Positions 1-11,479 of a DNA stretch of 64,000 bases are shown piece by piece. A program made the position numbers and the translations under genes. Positions within the stretch are counted from its first letter, which is position 1. Each line of letters starts with the position of its first letter. Below the pieces are notes generated by a model that searched no databases, had not been told where the DNA came from, and worked only from the letters and a program-made list of their open reading frames with translations. This DNA comes from Locusta migratoria (taxonomy: Eukaryota; Arthropoda; Insecta; Orthoptera; Acrididae): the NCBI GenBank assembly GCA_026315105.1, contig CM048744.1, positions 837,010,094 through 837,074,093 of the forward strand, read 5' to 3'.

Positions 1-780
1 TTTTATCTGAACTCCTTATCGTCCACGTTTCACTCCCATACAATGTTACACTCCAGACAAATGCTTTCAGAAAGGACTTCCTAACATTTAAATTGATATT
101 GGCTGTGAACAAGTTTCGCTTCTTTAGAAACGATATTCTTCCCATAACCATTCTGCATTTTACGTCTTCTTTACTTCTGCCATCATAAGTTATCTTGCTA
201 CTCAAATAACAAAATTCATCTACTACTTTTATTGTCTCATTACGTAATCTAATTTCTTCAGCATCGCCTGATTTTCTGACATTGCATTCCATTACCTTCG
301 TTTTACTCTTGTTAATATTCATCTTATATCTTCCTTTCCAGACACTGTCCATCCCATTCAATTGCTCTTCCAGATATTTTGCGGTCTCTGACAGAATTAC
401 TATGTCATCAGCAAACCGCAATGTTTTTATTTCTTCTCCCTGCACTTTAATGCCCTCTCCAAATTTCTCCTTCTATTCCTTCACTGCCTGCTTCGACTCT
501 AATAACCGCAGTCTGTTTTCTTTCTAAAGGTTGAATATAACTCTTCGCTCCCTACATTTTACCCCTGATACCTTCAGAATTTGGAAGAGTGTATTCCAGT
601 CGACATTGTCAAAAGCTTTCTCCAAATCGACAAACGCTAAAAACGCAGATTTGCCGTTCCGTAGCCTGCCTTCTAAGATAAGTCGTAATGTGAGTATTGC
701 CTCCCGTGTTCCTACATTTCTCCTAAATCCAAACTTCCCCGAGGTCGGATTCCACAAGTTTTTCCATTCGTCTGTAAAAA
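1..780 (-). mobile_element. LINE reverse-transcriptase fragment, family L-A, running off the left edge
   Basis: On the minus strand 757-524 encodes GTREAILTLRLILE and FVDLEKAFDNVDW, the RT finger/palm entry. Further on, positions 415-404 encode FADD, the catalytic box, and the tail reads on through FLKAFVWSV toward position 1. Several frameshifts and stops break it. The same 3' region recurs at 2066, 7018 and 30655. Confidence 0.85.
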
Positions 781-837
781 ATTAAACCTTTACACTCCAA
801 CACATTCTACCTATTTATACATAGATGAAAATTGGTG

Positions 838-1031
838 GCCGGCCGCGATGGCCGAGGAGACTGAGGCGCTTCAGTCACGGTCTGCACGGCCACTACGGTC
901 GGGGGTTCGAATCCCCCCTCGGGCATGGATATTTGTGCCGTCTTTAGTATAAGGTAGTTCATAAGTAGTTTGTAAGTTTAGGGACTGATGACCCCGTAGT
1001 TAAGTCCCATAAGCTTAACAAACATTTGATT
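838..1031 (+). mobile_element. SINE family A copy with 12-bp target-site duplication
   Basis: It has a tRNA-like head (box A around GATGGCCGAGGAG, box B GGTTCGAATCC), then a conserved tail with 'TTCATAAGTAGTTTGTAAGT' and 'AACATTTGA'. TGAAAATTGGTG at 826-837 and 1032-1043 is the duplication. The head resembles Leu/Ser tRNAs, but the acceptor stem is not preserved. Confidence 0.9.
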
Positions 1032-1330
1032 TGAAAATTGGTGTTGATCAATACGTTGTTGTATCACAAGGTGATCCAACTGAAATGTTACATTTTTCTG
1101 CAATCTCTAGGGCAGTATGGTAAGCACAATTTCGTCGACATTGCTGACATGAGCGTCATCGGTACACGTGGAACGGTGTCTTGAGCGAGGTTCATTTTTA
1201 AATCGCTTCCTGCATTATTTGGTGTGTTTCTGTAAAGGTTTCCTTGAGCTAATTTAATGCAGATGCCGTGCGCCTCTCTGCCATCTCTAAATTCGCAAAC
1301 TGTGTGTAACAACGTTTTATTCAGCGCAGT

Positions 1331-1587
1331 ACCGAGCGAGGTTGCGCAGTGGTGACGCACCGCACTCGCATTCGGAAGGACGGTGGTTCAAATCCACCTC
1401 CGGCCATTCACATTTAGGTTTTCCGTGATTTCGCTAAATCACTTCGGGAAAATGGCTGGATAGTTCCTTTGAGTGGGCAACGCAATTTCCTTTACCTATA
1501 CTTACACCAACAATCCGAGCGTGATCTCCGTCTCTAATGACCACGCTGTCGACGGGACGTTAAAACTCTAAGCTTCCTTCCTTCCAA
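1331..1587 (+). mobile_element. SINE family B copy
   Basis: The head ACCGAGCGAGG...GCGCAGTGG and box B GGTTCAAATCC are followed by the family body, including 'AGGTTTTCCGTGATTT' and CTGTCGACGGGACGTTAAA. Other copies lie at 12927 and 57271. Confidence 0.85.
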
Positions 1588-2065
1588 CTCATTACAACAT
1601 TGAACAACCACTGACATCATACAATAATGAAACTTCTGGCAGTTACACATTCAACATAGTCGTGAGCAGAATTGGCAATAGTATTTCCCTCCAACAATAT
1701 GTTGGCGAGAAATTTACGAACAATCAGGAATTCTTTGAACAGATCTCGTACACTAAGGCATCAAGATACCTCCAACGATGGGCGAACATCCGAACCAGCC
1801 CGATAAAAGAACCATTACCAACAAACACTTACGACATACATTTAATTACCACATTTGCCGGTGTAAAAGACGTACTTTTTAACTACAAAAATGGTGAAAA
1901 AAACTGGGTGCGTCTTATCCGTCGGTTGCCAGTTAAGGTAGGTACCTACAAGTTCGATTTCTTTTCAAGGATTTCAAAAAACGGAAATAATGTTTTAAGC
2001 GGGCAAATAATGTTTTACGCGGGAAAATTTGCTTTAAGGCTCTCGCTTACATTTTCGTAGTTTAT
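1588..2065. other. No recognised feature (132-codon open frame only)
   Basis: A plus-strand open frame at 1662-2060 has no domain I recognise, no splice context and low-complexity codon use. It abuts a LINE 3' end, so it may be chance or unrecognised repeat DNA. Confidence 0.5.
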
Positions 2066-2560
2066 ATGTTATATGTACATAACATCGAATATTGATTTAA
2101 GCCTAAGGAAGTCCTTTCTGAAGGCATTTGTATGGAGTGTTGCCTTGTATGGATGTGAAACATGGACGATAAACAGTGCGGACAGGAAGAGGCTTGAGGC
2201 TTTTGAAATGTGGTGCTACAGAAGAATGCTGAAGATTAGATGGGTGGATCGCGTAACTAATGAGGAGGAACTGAGTAGAATTGGGGAGAAAAGAAATTTC
2301 TGGCATACCTTGACTAAAAGAAGGGATAGATTGGTAGGGCACATTCTTAGACATCAAGGAATTGCGAATTTAGCTTTGGAGGGAAGTGTGGGGGGTAAAA
2401 ACCGCAGAAGAAGACCAAGAGATGGATACAGGAAGCAGATTCAGACAGATGTAGGTTGCCGTTCTTATGTGGAGATGAAGAGGCTTGCTCAGGATAGGGT
2501 ATTGTGAAGAGCTGCATCAAACCAGTCTCCGAACTGGACACCACAACAACAACATGTACA
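2066..2560 (+). mobile_element. LINE family L-A, 5'-truncated 3' end
   Basis: The open frame 2073-2507 is the post-RT domain: SLRKSFLKAFVWSVALYGCE, EMWCYRRMLKIRWVDRVTN and a basic GGKNRRRRPRDGYRKQ stretch. It ends shortly before an ACAACAACA tail at about 2543. Only the C-terminal quarter is present, typical of 5' truncation during target-primed reverse transcription. Confidence 0.88.
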
Positions 2561-3580
2561 TAATATACAGCAAAATACCTGTCAGGAGCTTTATTATCCA
2601 GTACAGGTTAACTGAATTTTGTACTGTTTTTAGTACCGAGCGTAACTGAAACTGGTAACTCAATTGGAAGTAGAAACTTTGGCCTCATTTCGTTCATCAT
2701 AATCGCTTTTTCGGCAATCCTGTAACGGTGTCATTCATTATTTGAATAATGAAACACTGCTCACATATTTTCCCATGTCTGGCCTGACGGTATTTGAGAA
2801 TTTATTCGTATTCTCAATTGTATATATGTACACAAGTATATTTAGTGATGTTTGCACAGCTTCTGCGTCTCACAGTTGTATTTTTTGGGTTATAACTTGC
2901 TATGCCACATACAGTGCACCGACCAATACGCAGACGCAAACCATCCATCATTCTCACAGTTTATGGAACAGCACAAAAATAAATATTTGCGCTTTATAAT
3001 AAATGCCCAAAACGCGCCATTTTAAACATGATCTAGCACTACTCGTTGCGCGAACTGATGATGAGCGCGGTGTCTGTGTCAGGCAACAGCCTCCTACAAC
3101 TGGGAGGTCTGGCCGAGAGCAATCAGAAGCAGTCCCACCTAGGTGGCATTGTCGTAAGCCTCTACGACAACCATCGCGTCATACTCGGCGCGCACTGTAA
3201 ACAGCGTTAGTCGAAATATCCATTTGAATAAGCTCAAACTGTCAAGAAACTTGACTGCTTAAAGTTTATGAACATTACTTGAAGGCATTGCCTTAGATGT
3301 TTGATGTACATGAACAAATATATTATAATTATATTGCAATAGATGTATTAATGTGCAATTTATTTATTTCTAAAAAAAAGTCTTAGAAATGAGGTGCGTC
3401 TTCTACGCCAGTGCGTCTTATATGCCGGCAAATACGGTATATCACCGTCACTATAGACCTCTTGAGATGGAATGCTTTGCTACTCCATGAAGCCATCCCT
3501 GATCATCCCATCAGCTATCCTTTGTTTTACTGTTCGTGACATAGAAACATTCTAAGCAGCATTGGTTGTCATGTATTTGT
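2561..3580. other. No recognised feature
   Basis: AT-rich unique-looking DNA. Open frames at 2742 and 3003 show no domain. I see no repeat match within the window. Confidence 0.5.
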
Positions 3581-4820
3581 TACTAGCTGAAAACCCGGCG
3601 TTGCCCGGGTGTTTATTTATCCCACACTCTCGTAGTCCACAACCCCTTCCGCCCTCTCTCTGCATCCACCTCTTTCTCTCCAATATCTCTGTTCGTTTCC
3701 ACCTTTCCCTCTCTCGGCAATTTTCTGCAAGGTACCCTCTGTCATGTACCATACAAACATTTATTTATCCAGTGATCTTCCTCTTGGTTCAAAGATCATG
3801 TGTGCAAAAATTTATAAAGATTTGAGCAAAACCATGCATTTTGTAAAATTCCGTAAGTTAAGTATCTTCCACCATGCACCGAATGAAATTTTATGCAGAC
3901 AGTGACATTCCTCTTGTGTCTGTGGTAGAGTGTGCAAAATTTCAACAATATCGGAACAAAACTATAGATTTGAAGCGATGTGGAAAGCGTAGTACACCCT
4001 TAGCAGAACCTGTTCTCTTGATGGTTTTTACTGTTTTATTTATTTATTCTAATATTTCCTTATTCGTATGCTTATCTTTACAGACAAAGAGCTGAAGACA
4101 TTGTAGTACGCATATATCAAAGATATGGTTTGAGGCATCACGTTTCGCTGTATGTAACCTCCTTGCTATAGAGTCGCAAACGTCATCGCTGGCCTTCAGT
4201 CCGATTTTTTTAAATATAATTTGACGACTTTCAACCACCATATCTTGCACGCTCTTATAGCTATCAGCATAGAAGCGCTATGGTGTAAAACAGGAGACTT
4301 CGGACAATTACACACAGACCATTCGTTTGCGTTCTGTAGTTTTCGCTGCAGAGCGAAATATTAACACACACACTCACGTAGAATTTTATATACACCGATA
4401 ACTTCCCATCCCAATATATTTCACCCTTGTATCATTATCAGCCCTCAAGCAACAACGCAACCAATAAAACCATTTCAGAGAGTAAATATAATTTTCAAAG
4501 AGTAATTATTGTTCCGCATTTCGCGTTATATTCTTCAAATTACTAAATACCTATCAGATCGCTATAAAACCGCTCCTAAAACCTTTCTCAGGTATAAATT
4601 AGTAACTGTACAAATATTTAAGTCTCTGCGTCTTGTCGTTCGGAAGTGATAAGCGTACACCGAACAGACATTCACATTAATATATATTATATAGATAAAT
4701 AGGTATCCGATCGCCATAAAACCGTGCCTAAAGCCTTCCCCGGGTAGCTCTTTATGTCTTGTGGTTCAGACGTGATAAACGTACACCAAACAGACATTCA
4801 AATTTATAGATATAGATTAT
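3581..4820 (+). repeat. Dispersed ~1.2-kb RTE-like repeat, copy 1
   Basis: It begins TACTAGCTGAAAACCCGGCG with a short CCCGG/CCGGG hairpin and matches 45781-46969 over most of its length from about 4035 on. The shared part includes a minus-strand frame (4250-4044) also open in copy 2. It ends near a TATAGATATAGAT tail, with a second, partial 3' end repeated at about 4690-4820. The tail type suggests an RTE-class non-LTR origin (inference). No RT domain is visible. Confidence 0.7.
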
Positions 4821-4829
4821 AGATGTTTA

Positions 4830-5420
4830 AAATGTTTAAAAAAACGAAAAAAACAAAACGTCACCATGATAAGAGACGTGAGGATACTCCCGTGACGGAG
4901 AAATGTGGCCGGTATGTGCGATGTTTCCTGGTTTAAAACCTGCAGCTTGTCGGGCAGAGACAGTGGTTGCGTGTTGAAAAACGCTTCGAGTCGAGCAGAG
5001 AACTTTTCACGTCGGCAGGAGTCACGGTTATCTTAGTGGCGGCCGTCACGAACAGCGGCCAGCAGGGGAAGAGCGAACTAAGTCACAACGCTTCTGCGAT
5101 AAGGGCTGCTCAATTGCGCTAATTAAGCGAGGGAACTAATGTGAAAGTTCTCAACCTGAAGGCAAATGACGGCTAAAAAACTCTCGACTGCGTTCAATGT
5201 TGAGTACTAAAATAAAGTAGGTAACGGACCAGGAAGGAAAACAGAAAGGAATTTATGACATTATTTGCCAGTGACTACTGAATTAGATCGATAGAAGTTA
5301 AAAATTTGTGTCATAGCCAGGATTGGAACGCAGGTCTCCGTCATACTAAACAATTGCGCTGCTCACAATCAGAAAACACCAGATTTCATAATTATGTCCA
5401 CCAGTGAACGTAACGCGTTT
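4830..5420. other. No recognised feature
   Basis: I see no coding domain and no clear repeat in this stretch. Confidence 0.45.
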
Positions 5421-5432
5421 TGAAAATTTGCT

Positions 5433-5592
5433 GCCGGCTGCGGTGGCCGAGGGGACTGCGGCGCACCAGTCACTACGATCGGGGGTTCGAATCCCCCATC
5501 GGGCATGGATATTTGTGTCGTCCTTAGTGTTCGCTAATTCATAAGTAGTTTGTAAGTTTAGGGACTGATGACCCATACGCTATACAAACATT
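5433..5592 (+). mobile_element. SINE family A copy with target-site duplication
   Basis: The box B GGTTCGAATCC and tail are present, with a shortened 3' part. TGAAAATTTGCT at 5421-5432 and 5593-5604 flanks it. An (AC) microsatellite starts immediately after the right duplication. Confidence 0.88.
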
Positions 5593-5604
5593 TGAAAATT
5601 TGCT

Positions 5605-5606
<2 letters not shown>

Positions 5607-5649
<43 letters not shown>
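5607..5649 (+). repeat. (AC)n microsatellite
   Basis: Pure AC dinucleotide run directly 3' of the SINE duplication. Confidence 0.95.
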
Positions 5650-5655
<6 letters not shown>

Positions 5656-5984
5656 GAAATGGGGACATGTTCGTAAATGGCAGCAAGAAGGCTAGAGGAA
5701 AAGGAGGAGGGCAGTTGTTATTCACTACTCCCTACGGTACGTTTTTAATTACATGTGACGAATTTGAACAAAAATATCGTGCCTTCTGAAAGTCCATCGC
5801 TTCGAACGCTCAGACAGCGTAAAAATGTGCCTAGAATATAAATCACTGGTCCCAAAACAGTGCTATAAGACATTTACATGCAAAATACAGTTATTTTCTG
5901 TTAGCGGAACTCGACGACTGGAGTTTGTACCTGCGCTAACGAGTGCTTATTAGTCGTATGAAGAGTATCGTGGCTGTAAGAGGC

Positions 5985-6172
5985 TGGCGGTGGCCGAGGT
6001 GACTGAGGCGCTCCAGTCACGGTCTGCCCGGCCACTGCGGTCGGGGGTTCGAATCCCCCCTCGGGCATGGATATTTGTGCCGTCCTTAGTCTTAGTTAGT
6101 TCATAAGTAGTTTGTAAGTTTAGGGACTGATAACCCGTAGTTAAGTCCCATAGACTTTATAAACATTTGAAC
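5985..6172 (+). mobile_element. SINE family A copy
   Basis: Head GGCGGTGGCCGAGG, box B GGTTCGAATCC and the full tail through AACATTTGA are present. I could not define a flanking duplication. Confidence 0.88.
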
Positions 6173-7017
6173 ACCGTAGCCATGACAATCAATAAAGGAT
6201 ATAGACTCTGATTCACTATAATGCAGCCTGGAATTGTTTTATTTATCATCAAGACCTAATGTCAAGTGACATTTTACGAATCTTCTATTGATTGACATGA
6301 ATAAGGTGGCAGACAATGTACCTACGTAAACAGTCTTTTTAATTTACTACAGAATGATTCCTTTGGAAGAAAACTCTTTGGCCATAACAACGCTGTACTC
6401 TGTCGTTTTGTAAATGACATATTTGGGAACAACATTTTTCATCGCCAAGTACAATCGATATCGTAAAACCAGCGCCTTCGTATTTTCAGTACTGGATTAT
6501 GCAGTGCTTTACATCAGCTGAAAGTAGGGCAAGGACTACGCGAACACGCCCGTCTGCTGCAACGATTTCGGCGATATTCTACACATTTTTGTCCGTACGA
6601 CGCGAAGGCTTTGTTGCTCGTGGAACGTCCTCAATCCCCATTCTGCCTTACGAAAAATGAGCATACTGCCGAAAAAAGATTGAACGACTTAAACAACCAC
6701 TATCATAAACACTTTCCTGACGAGTGTCAGACGCATACTTTAGCTGTATTACCTACACCTCAAGCACTGCGTTTACGCGTGACACATTCTTTGGAAGACG
6801 GAACACATAATTTTGTAAGCCGTCCATCACTGTCATATTTACATGTTGAAGAATGGTGCGGATGTGCTAGCCAAATCAAATATGGTACCTGGAAAACAGC
6901 TGTTTCATTTCCTGATTTAGTCAGCACAGACGGTGTTTCCTTTTCCTTAGGTAGATAGATTTAAACTTGGTCTAATATTTATACTCCTCTTTCATTGCAG
7001 AAAAAAATCAGTATTTC
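6173..7017. other. No recognised feature
   Basis: A 115-codon open frame at 6611-6958 lacks any domain I recognise. Nothing else stands out. Confidence 0.45.
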
Positions 7018-7637
7018 ATTGTTATTATTGAGGTCTTCAGTCCGCAGACTAGTTTAGTGCAGTTCTCCACGCTACACTATCCTGTGCAAGCATCTTTATC
7101 TGAAAATTAGAACGGCAACCTACATCCTTTAGAATCTGTTTGCCACGGTGGAGTAGCCGAGGGGTCTAAAGCGTCTGGCTGTGGAGCGCGCGGTTGCTCG
7201 CCGAATAGGTTCGAGTCCTCCCTGGGGCATGGGTGTGTGTGTATGTCCGTAGGTTAGTTTACCTAGGTTTAAGTAGTTTGTAAGCTACGGACTGATGACC
7301 ACGCAGTTTGGTCCGATAGATTTACAGACATTTGACTTTTGAATCTGTTTACTGTATTCGTCCCTCGGTCTTCCTCTATGATTTTTACCTCGCACAATTC
7401 CTTCTAATAATTAGTTGACGATTCCTTGATGACTCAGAATGTGTCCCACCAACCTATCCCTTCTCTTAGTCAGGATATGCCATAAACTCCTTTCCTCCCC
7501 AATCTGTTGAGGACGTGATATACCCATATAATCTTCATTCGTGTGTAGCACCACATTTCAAAAGCTTCTATCATCTTTCTGTCTGAACTCCTTATTGTCT
7601 ACGTTCCACTCCCATAAAATGTTACTCGTCATTAATG
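7018..7637 (-). mobile_element. LINE family L-A 3' end, interrupted by a SINE
   Basis: Reverse-complement matches to the 2066-2560 copy lie on both sides of a SINE: 7351-7637 carries the CYT/MKIIWV and IRGKNHRGRPRDEY-like region, and 7018-7131 the last codons and 3' UTR ending in AATAATAAC. The insertion at 7142-7340 duplicates GAATCTGTTT (7132-7141, 7341-7350). Confidence 0.85.
7142..7340 (+). mobile_element. SINE family C copy nested in a LINE
   Basis: Head GGTGGAGTAGCCGAGG, box B-like GGTTCGAGTCC, then GGGGCATGGGTGTGTGTGTA and the tail 'AAGTAGTTTGTAAGCTACGG'. The 10-bp duplication GAATCTGTTT bounds it exactly. Confidence 0.92.
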
Positions 7638-8081
7638 ACGCAGCCTTACAAACCAAGCACGTTTCATAAACGGCTGCGTTTACATGGAAACTAAAATCGA
7701 TTGTGTAAGTGGAAAACCGCTTTATACGAGCGGATTTCCAGAATCCATTTTGGAGTGTTTACATGAGCATCAAAAAGCGGAACTGCGAAATCGGCTTATG
7801 GAATCCTAGTTTGTGACACCATGTAAACGGAGTGAAAGCAGTTACTCTGAAACGTATTGCCTTACATTTACGCACTGTAGATAAAGCTCTCTATTAATCC
7901 CATCTAGCGAGAAAACGCTCAACTACGTTTACGAGTGGCAGCGTGCTCTCAGTGCGTTTTTTTATTTTTACTCATTCATTTTTTGCTCATTATTTGTGCA
8001 CTAATATTATAGAAGTATCAAAGTACTACTACCCGTCGGTGTGGGCTAGAGGCTGAGAAAGGGTGCCTTGTAAATATGTTC
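7638..8081. other. Possible small inverted-repeat element, otherwise nothing recognised
   Basis: GGCTGCGTTTACATGG (about 7671) and CCATGTAAACGGAGTG (about 7822) are imperfect inverted ends of a possible ~165-bp MITE. No target duplication could be fixed. Confidence 0.3.
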
Positions 8082-8084
8082 TAA

Positions 8085-8359
8085 GGTTCGTTCAAAGAGC
8101 TGAAGGGCTGCAGCTTCCTGCAACTTCCTGCAGCAGCAAAGCAGGCACTACCGCGCATGCGCGGTACCGATGACGTCAGTCAGGCTGCAGGAGGAAATTT
8201 TCCCTGCAGCTCATGCAGCCAGAAAGCTACAGGACGCTGCAGCGGGGAGCTTCCTTGAACAGCCGGTAGGCTGCAGGAAGCTGCAGGATTTCTCTTTGAA
8301 CACGAATGTCCGTACTGCGCATGCGCGGTTGCAGCCCTGCAGCTCTTTGAACGAACCCC
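8085..8359. mobile_element. 275-bp TIR element (MITE) with TAA duplication, PIF/Harbinger-like
   Basis: The ends GGTTCGTTCAAAGAGCTG and CAGCTCTTTGAACGAACC are inverted copies, flanked by TAA at 8082-8084 and 8360-8362. The interior is GC-rich with many CTGCAG motifs and two GCGCATGCGCGG palindromes. A TWA-type 3-bp duplication is typical of PIF/Harbinger elements. No coding capacity. Confidence 0.75.
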
Positions 8360-8784
8360 TAAGCTTTCTGCCGCTGTACACGTTTTATAATAACTCTGTA
8401 TGGAACTGTTGTATTTGATCTTTGAAACAAGTAAAAGTTTTGAAGTTGACATGATAAAAAGCGGCTCGTTGCTTATTTTAGTTGGCACAACAGCGAATTT
8501 TTTGGTGTCTAAATCCGGGAGAAAACGAGCGAAGAGGTCGACCCCTGGATCACTTTCTGAGAGCAACACTTCCGCCTTTATTAATAAGGAGGAACCGCTA
8601 TGTAATCCTATGGAGGTATGGTGAGCAACATTAGCTAAGCTGTATGATCACGCTTGTGAAAAGAGACTGTTTCACGGCTGTTACGTAAGTCGCTTTGCTG
8701 TGCTTTCCGAATGACGCTACAAACCTTTTCAATTACTGGTTTTAATACTGCTTCTACTGTAGATTTTGGTAAGCCTATATTGAA

Positions 8785-8995
8785 GATTAGAGGTTCGTTC
8801 CTGCAGCTGCCAGACTGCTTGACGCGCATGCGCAACGCTGAAATTGTGTTCGAGCAGCGCCTTCTCCTGCTTCTGGCTACTTGGAGTGTGGCTGTTTGGG
8901 TGTTCCAGCAGTTGCCTCAAGCAGCCAGACGCTACCCGGAAAATTATTTCAGGCGCGGTCAAGCTGCCAATCTGCGCATGCGCAGAAAGATCTGA
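8785..8995. repeat. Relative of the CTGCAG/GCGCATGCGC-rich MITE
   Basis: It starts GAGGTTCGTTCCTGCAGCTG and carries GCGCATGCGC at about 8825 and 8974, like the element at 8085. The right end is not recognisable. Confidence 0.4.
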
Positions 8996-9214
8996 GTTAG
9001 AGAGGGGGTAGCCATCACGTGATACGTGTGTGTTTGAAGCGTGTTTTTTGATTATTTCGAAGCCACTGCAATCCCACTTGAGATCAGATATTTATCGTTT
9101 ACACTTATTCGTTATTAGGAAAGAAAGTATTTTAATTATTTCTTTAAACTCACCTTCGCCTGCAGCCAGAAACAGTGCAAAAAGCGTTCTAGCAGTGCAA
9201 GTATCAAACAAGGG

Positions 9215-9445
9215 TTTTCTTTTTCACTCGCAACAATTTAATCTGTACTTTTAGATTCCTGCCTAACCACATCTTTTAAAATTCTGTAGCTAATATATTT
9301 AAGCTGTACTCTTAGGTACCTGTCTAATAACATACTTTAAAATTGTGTAGCTAATAATTATATGGTATTAGCTAAACAATTTTAAAGGATGTGGTTAGGC
9401 ATGAACCTAATAGTACATCTTAAATTATTGCGAGTGAACAAGCAA
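9215..9445. mobile_element. Foldback element (MITE-like)
   Basis: The left arm 9215-9290 and right arm 9366-9440 are inverted copies: GCCTAACCACATCTTTTAAA against TTTAAAGGATGTGGTTAGGC. A ~75-bp loop between them partly repeats the arm. No coding frame of note; no clear target duplication. Confidence 0.7.
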
Positions 9446-10048
9446 CGATATATATATCGATTCCGGCCGTACAACTTCGAGTGTAACCTTTCTTGGAAAT
9501 TATCGAAGATTAGCGTAGCTAGCGATTGTTGTTATCTCTGGTTGATTTCCGCGCTGCTTTTGTTACTTATCGGCTGTCAGAGCCTGGTTAGCGTACAGGT
9601 AATTTTTGTCACCGCGACAAAAAAAGTTTTTGTCACTGTCACATCAGGTAATTGGAGTGCGCTCACGACAGTTGTCACTGAACATGTTTCTAAATCCAAG
9701 CGTCATTTGTCGATATGGATTTGGAAGAAATGGTCATTATTTGTGAATTAATGAGACTTAAAATGTCTTCAAAAAGAATACTTTGTACATATTCTTTTTC
9801 CAAAACTTTCCATTTATTAGCCTGTCAATAGTCTTTGACAACATACAACCTTTATATAATATTTTCAAATGAGTGTTGAAAGTTACCGATACCACCTGAA
9901 TATTTTCAGTGAATTAATGGTATTGAGGTACTCAGTTGGGCTTACGTATGGATTGTTTATTTTAATATTATTTATTTCACTGTTGCATTTATAAGGCTTA
10001 CGATTTTTTCCATTACTGATTTATCGGAAACCGATGCGTAAGAGAATT

Positions 10049-10116
10049 ATCTAAGGCGCCTCGCTGCGGAGCGCGCGGTTGCTCGCCGTCGGAGGTTCGA
10101 GTCCTCCCTGGGGCAT

Positions 10117-10188
<72 letters not shown>

Positions 10189-10275
10189 TGTCCTTAGCTT
10201 GGTTTACCTAGGTTTAAGTAGTTTGTTAGCTACGGACTAATGACCACGCAGTTTAGTCTAATAGATTTACAAACA
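10049..10275 (+). mobile_element. SINE family C copy, 5'-truncated, with expanded GT run
   Basis: It starts inside the head (AGGCGCCTCGCTGCGGAGCG), has box B GGTTCGAGTCC and the tail to GATTTACAAACA. The short GTGTGTGTGT of the family has become a run of about 35 GT units. Confidence 0.85.
10118..10187 (+). repeat. (GT)n microsatellite inside a SINE
   Basis: A GT run of about 70 bp at the position where other family C copies carry four to six GT units. Confidence 0.95.
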
Positions 10276-10371
10276 AACATAATAAAATTTTAAATTGTAT
10301 GCAATGCCCTGATATTAGTGATTTTTTCCCATCCTGTGATATGACAACATTTTTATAAGTTGTCTTCTTTA

Positions 10372-10778
10372 AGGCGCCTCGCTGCGCAGCGCGCGGTTGC
10401 TCGCCGTCGGAGGTTCGAGTAGTCCCTGGGGCATGGGTGTGTGTGTTGTCCTTACGTTAGTTTACCTTAGCCGGCCGCGGTGGCCGAGGGGACTGAGGCG
10501 CTTCAGTCACGGTCTGCACGGCCACTACTGTCGGGGGTTCGAATCCCCCCTCGGGCATGGATATTTGTGCCGTCCTTAGTTGTAAGTAGTTCATAAGTAG
10601 TTTGTAAGTTTAGGGACTGATAACTCCGTAGTTAAATCCCATAGACTCTACATTAAAAAAACAAAAACAAAGAAAAAAAAAAAAAAAAAAGTTTGCCTTA
10701 GTTTAAGTAGTTTGTAAGCAACGGACTGATGACCACGCAGTTTGGTCCGGTAGATTTACAAACATTTGAACATTTGAG
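10372..10778 (+). mobile_element. SINE family C copy split by a family A SINE
   Basis: The C head occupies 10372-10470 and the C tail resumes at 10691 (GTTTGCCTTAGTTTAAGTAG...). The join is the duplicated GTTTACCTTAG/GTTTGCCTTAG (10460-10470, 10691-10701). Confidence 0.88.
10471..10690 (+). mobile_element. SINE family A copy with A-rich tail, nested in SINE C
   Basis: Full head CCGGCCGCGGTGGCCGAGG, box B GGTTCGAATCC, and the complete tail followed by about 50 nt of A-rich sequence. This poly(A)-ended copy fits LINE-driven retroposition. Confidence 0.92.
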
Positions 10779-10989
10779 TTGTCTTCTTTGCTGTAAGATC
10801 CTGCACAGCGTTCCACATAGGCTCAGCTTCAGTTGATGACTCAGCAATATATTTGTAATTTGCCTTTATATTTGCCGTTTTTACGAAATGTCTAAAAACT
10901 AACTTGTATTTTTTTAAAATAAGTTTGATTTTTTGGAACGCTGTATGTATTAGTGAACACAAAAAGATCCCGTTTCAAAAATCAAATGT

Positions 10990-11140
10990 CCAATGTAATT
11001 CTATGGGACCAAACTATGTTGGTCATCAGTCCCTAGACTTATAAACTACTTAAACTAACCTAAGGACAACACAGACATATCCATGCCCGAGGGAGGATTC
11101 GATCCTCCGACGCGGGAGGCCGTGCGATCCGTAACGGTTC
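10990..11140 (-). mobile_element. Partial SINE (A/C-type tail and box B)
   Basis: Reverse-complement tail 'CTATGGGACCAAACTATGTT' to CATGCCCGAGG and a box B-like GGATTCGATCC. The head is degenerate. Confidence 0.7.
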
Positions 11141-11479
11141 CCGTTTCCTTTTGCATGAGACCGTGATGCCTGATGTAGCCTATTCAGATGATTCAGTCAA
11201 TCTGTAATGGATTTTTGGAAAAGCTGCAGTAATGTTATGCTACAAAACATTCAAATGTTTCCCATCGTTTAATACACTTTTTTCCACTGGATGTATTCAG
11301 TATTGTTCTAACTCCTTTCATAGGTAAACGTCTTGCACATTGTCGAAACGGAATTTGCAAGTTTGGTCGGTGATTATGAAAATTGCTTACCGTAGTCAGT
11401 GTTAAAGTATTTTTCAACTTCACCAATAACAGTACCATTATTAATGTCACCCAGGTGCGCAGTCATGTTTTGCTAAGAC

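Noticed and set aside
838..1031. Functional Leu/Ser tRNA in the SINE heads
   Set aside because: Pol III boxes are present but the 3' side runs into the SINE tail and no acceptor pairing is possible; multiple copies with target duplications prove retroposition.
5346..5576. Minus-strand open frame with GIRTPDRS...VPSATAAG
   Set aside because: This is the antisense of a family A SINE; the same peptide appears wherever that SINE sits (also 54928-55446 region).
8180..8569. 129-codon minus-strand open frame
   Set aside because: It overlaps the CTGCAG-rich MITE and shows no domain; GC-rich repeat DNA gives long frames on both strands.
9389..9751. 120-codon plus-strand open frame
   Set aside because: It begins in the right arm of a foldback element and has no recognisable family or splice signals.
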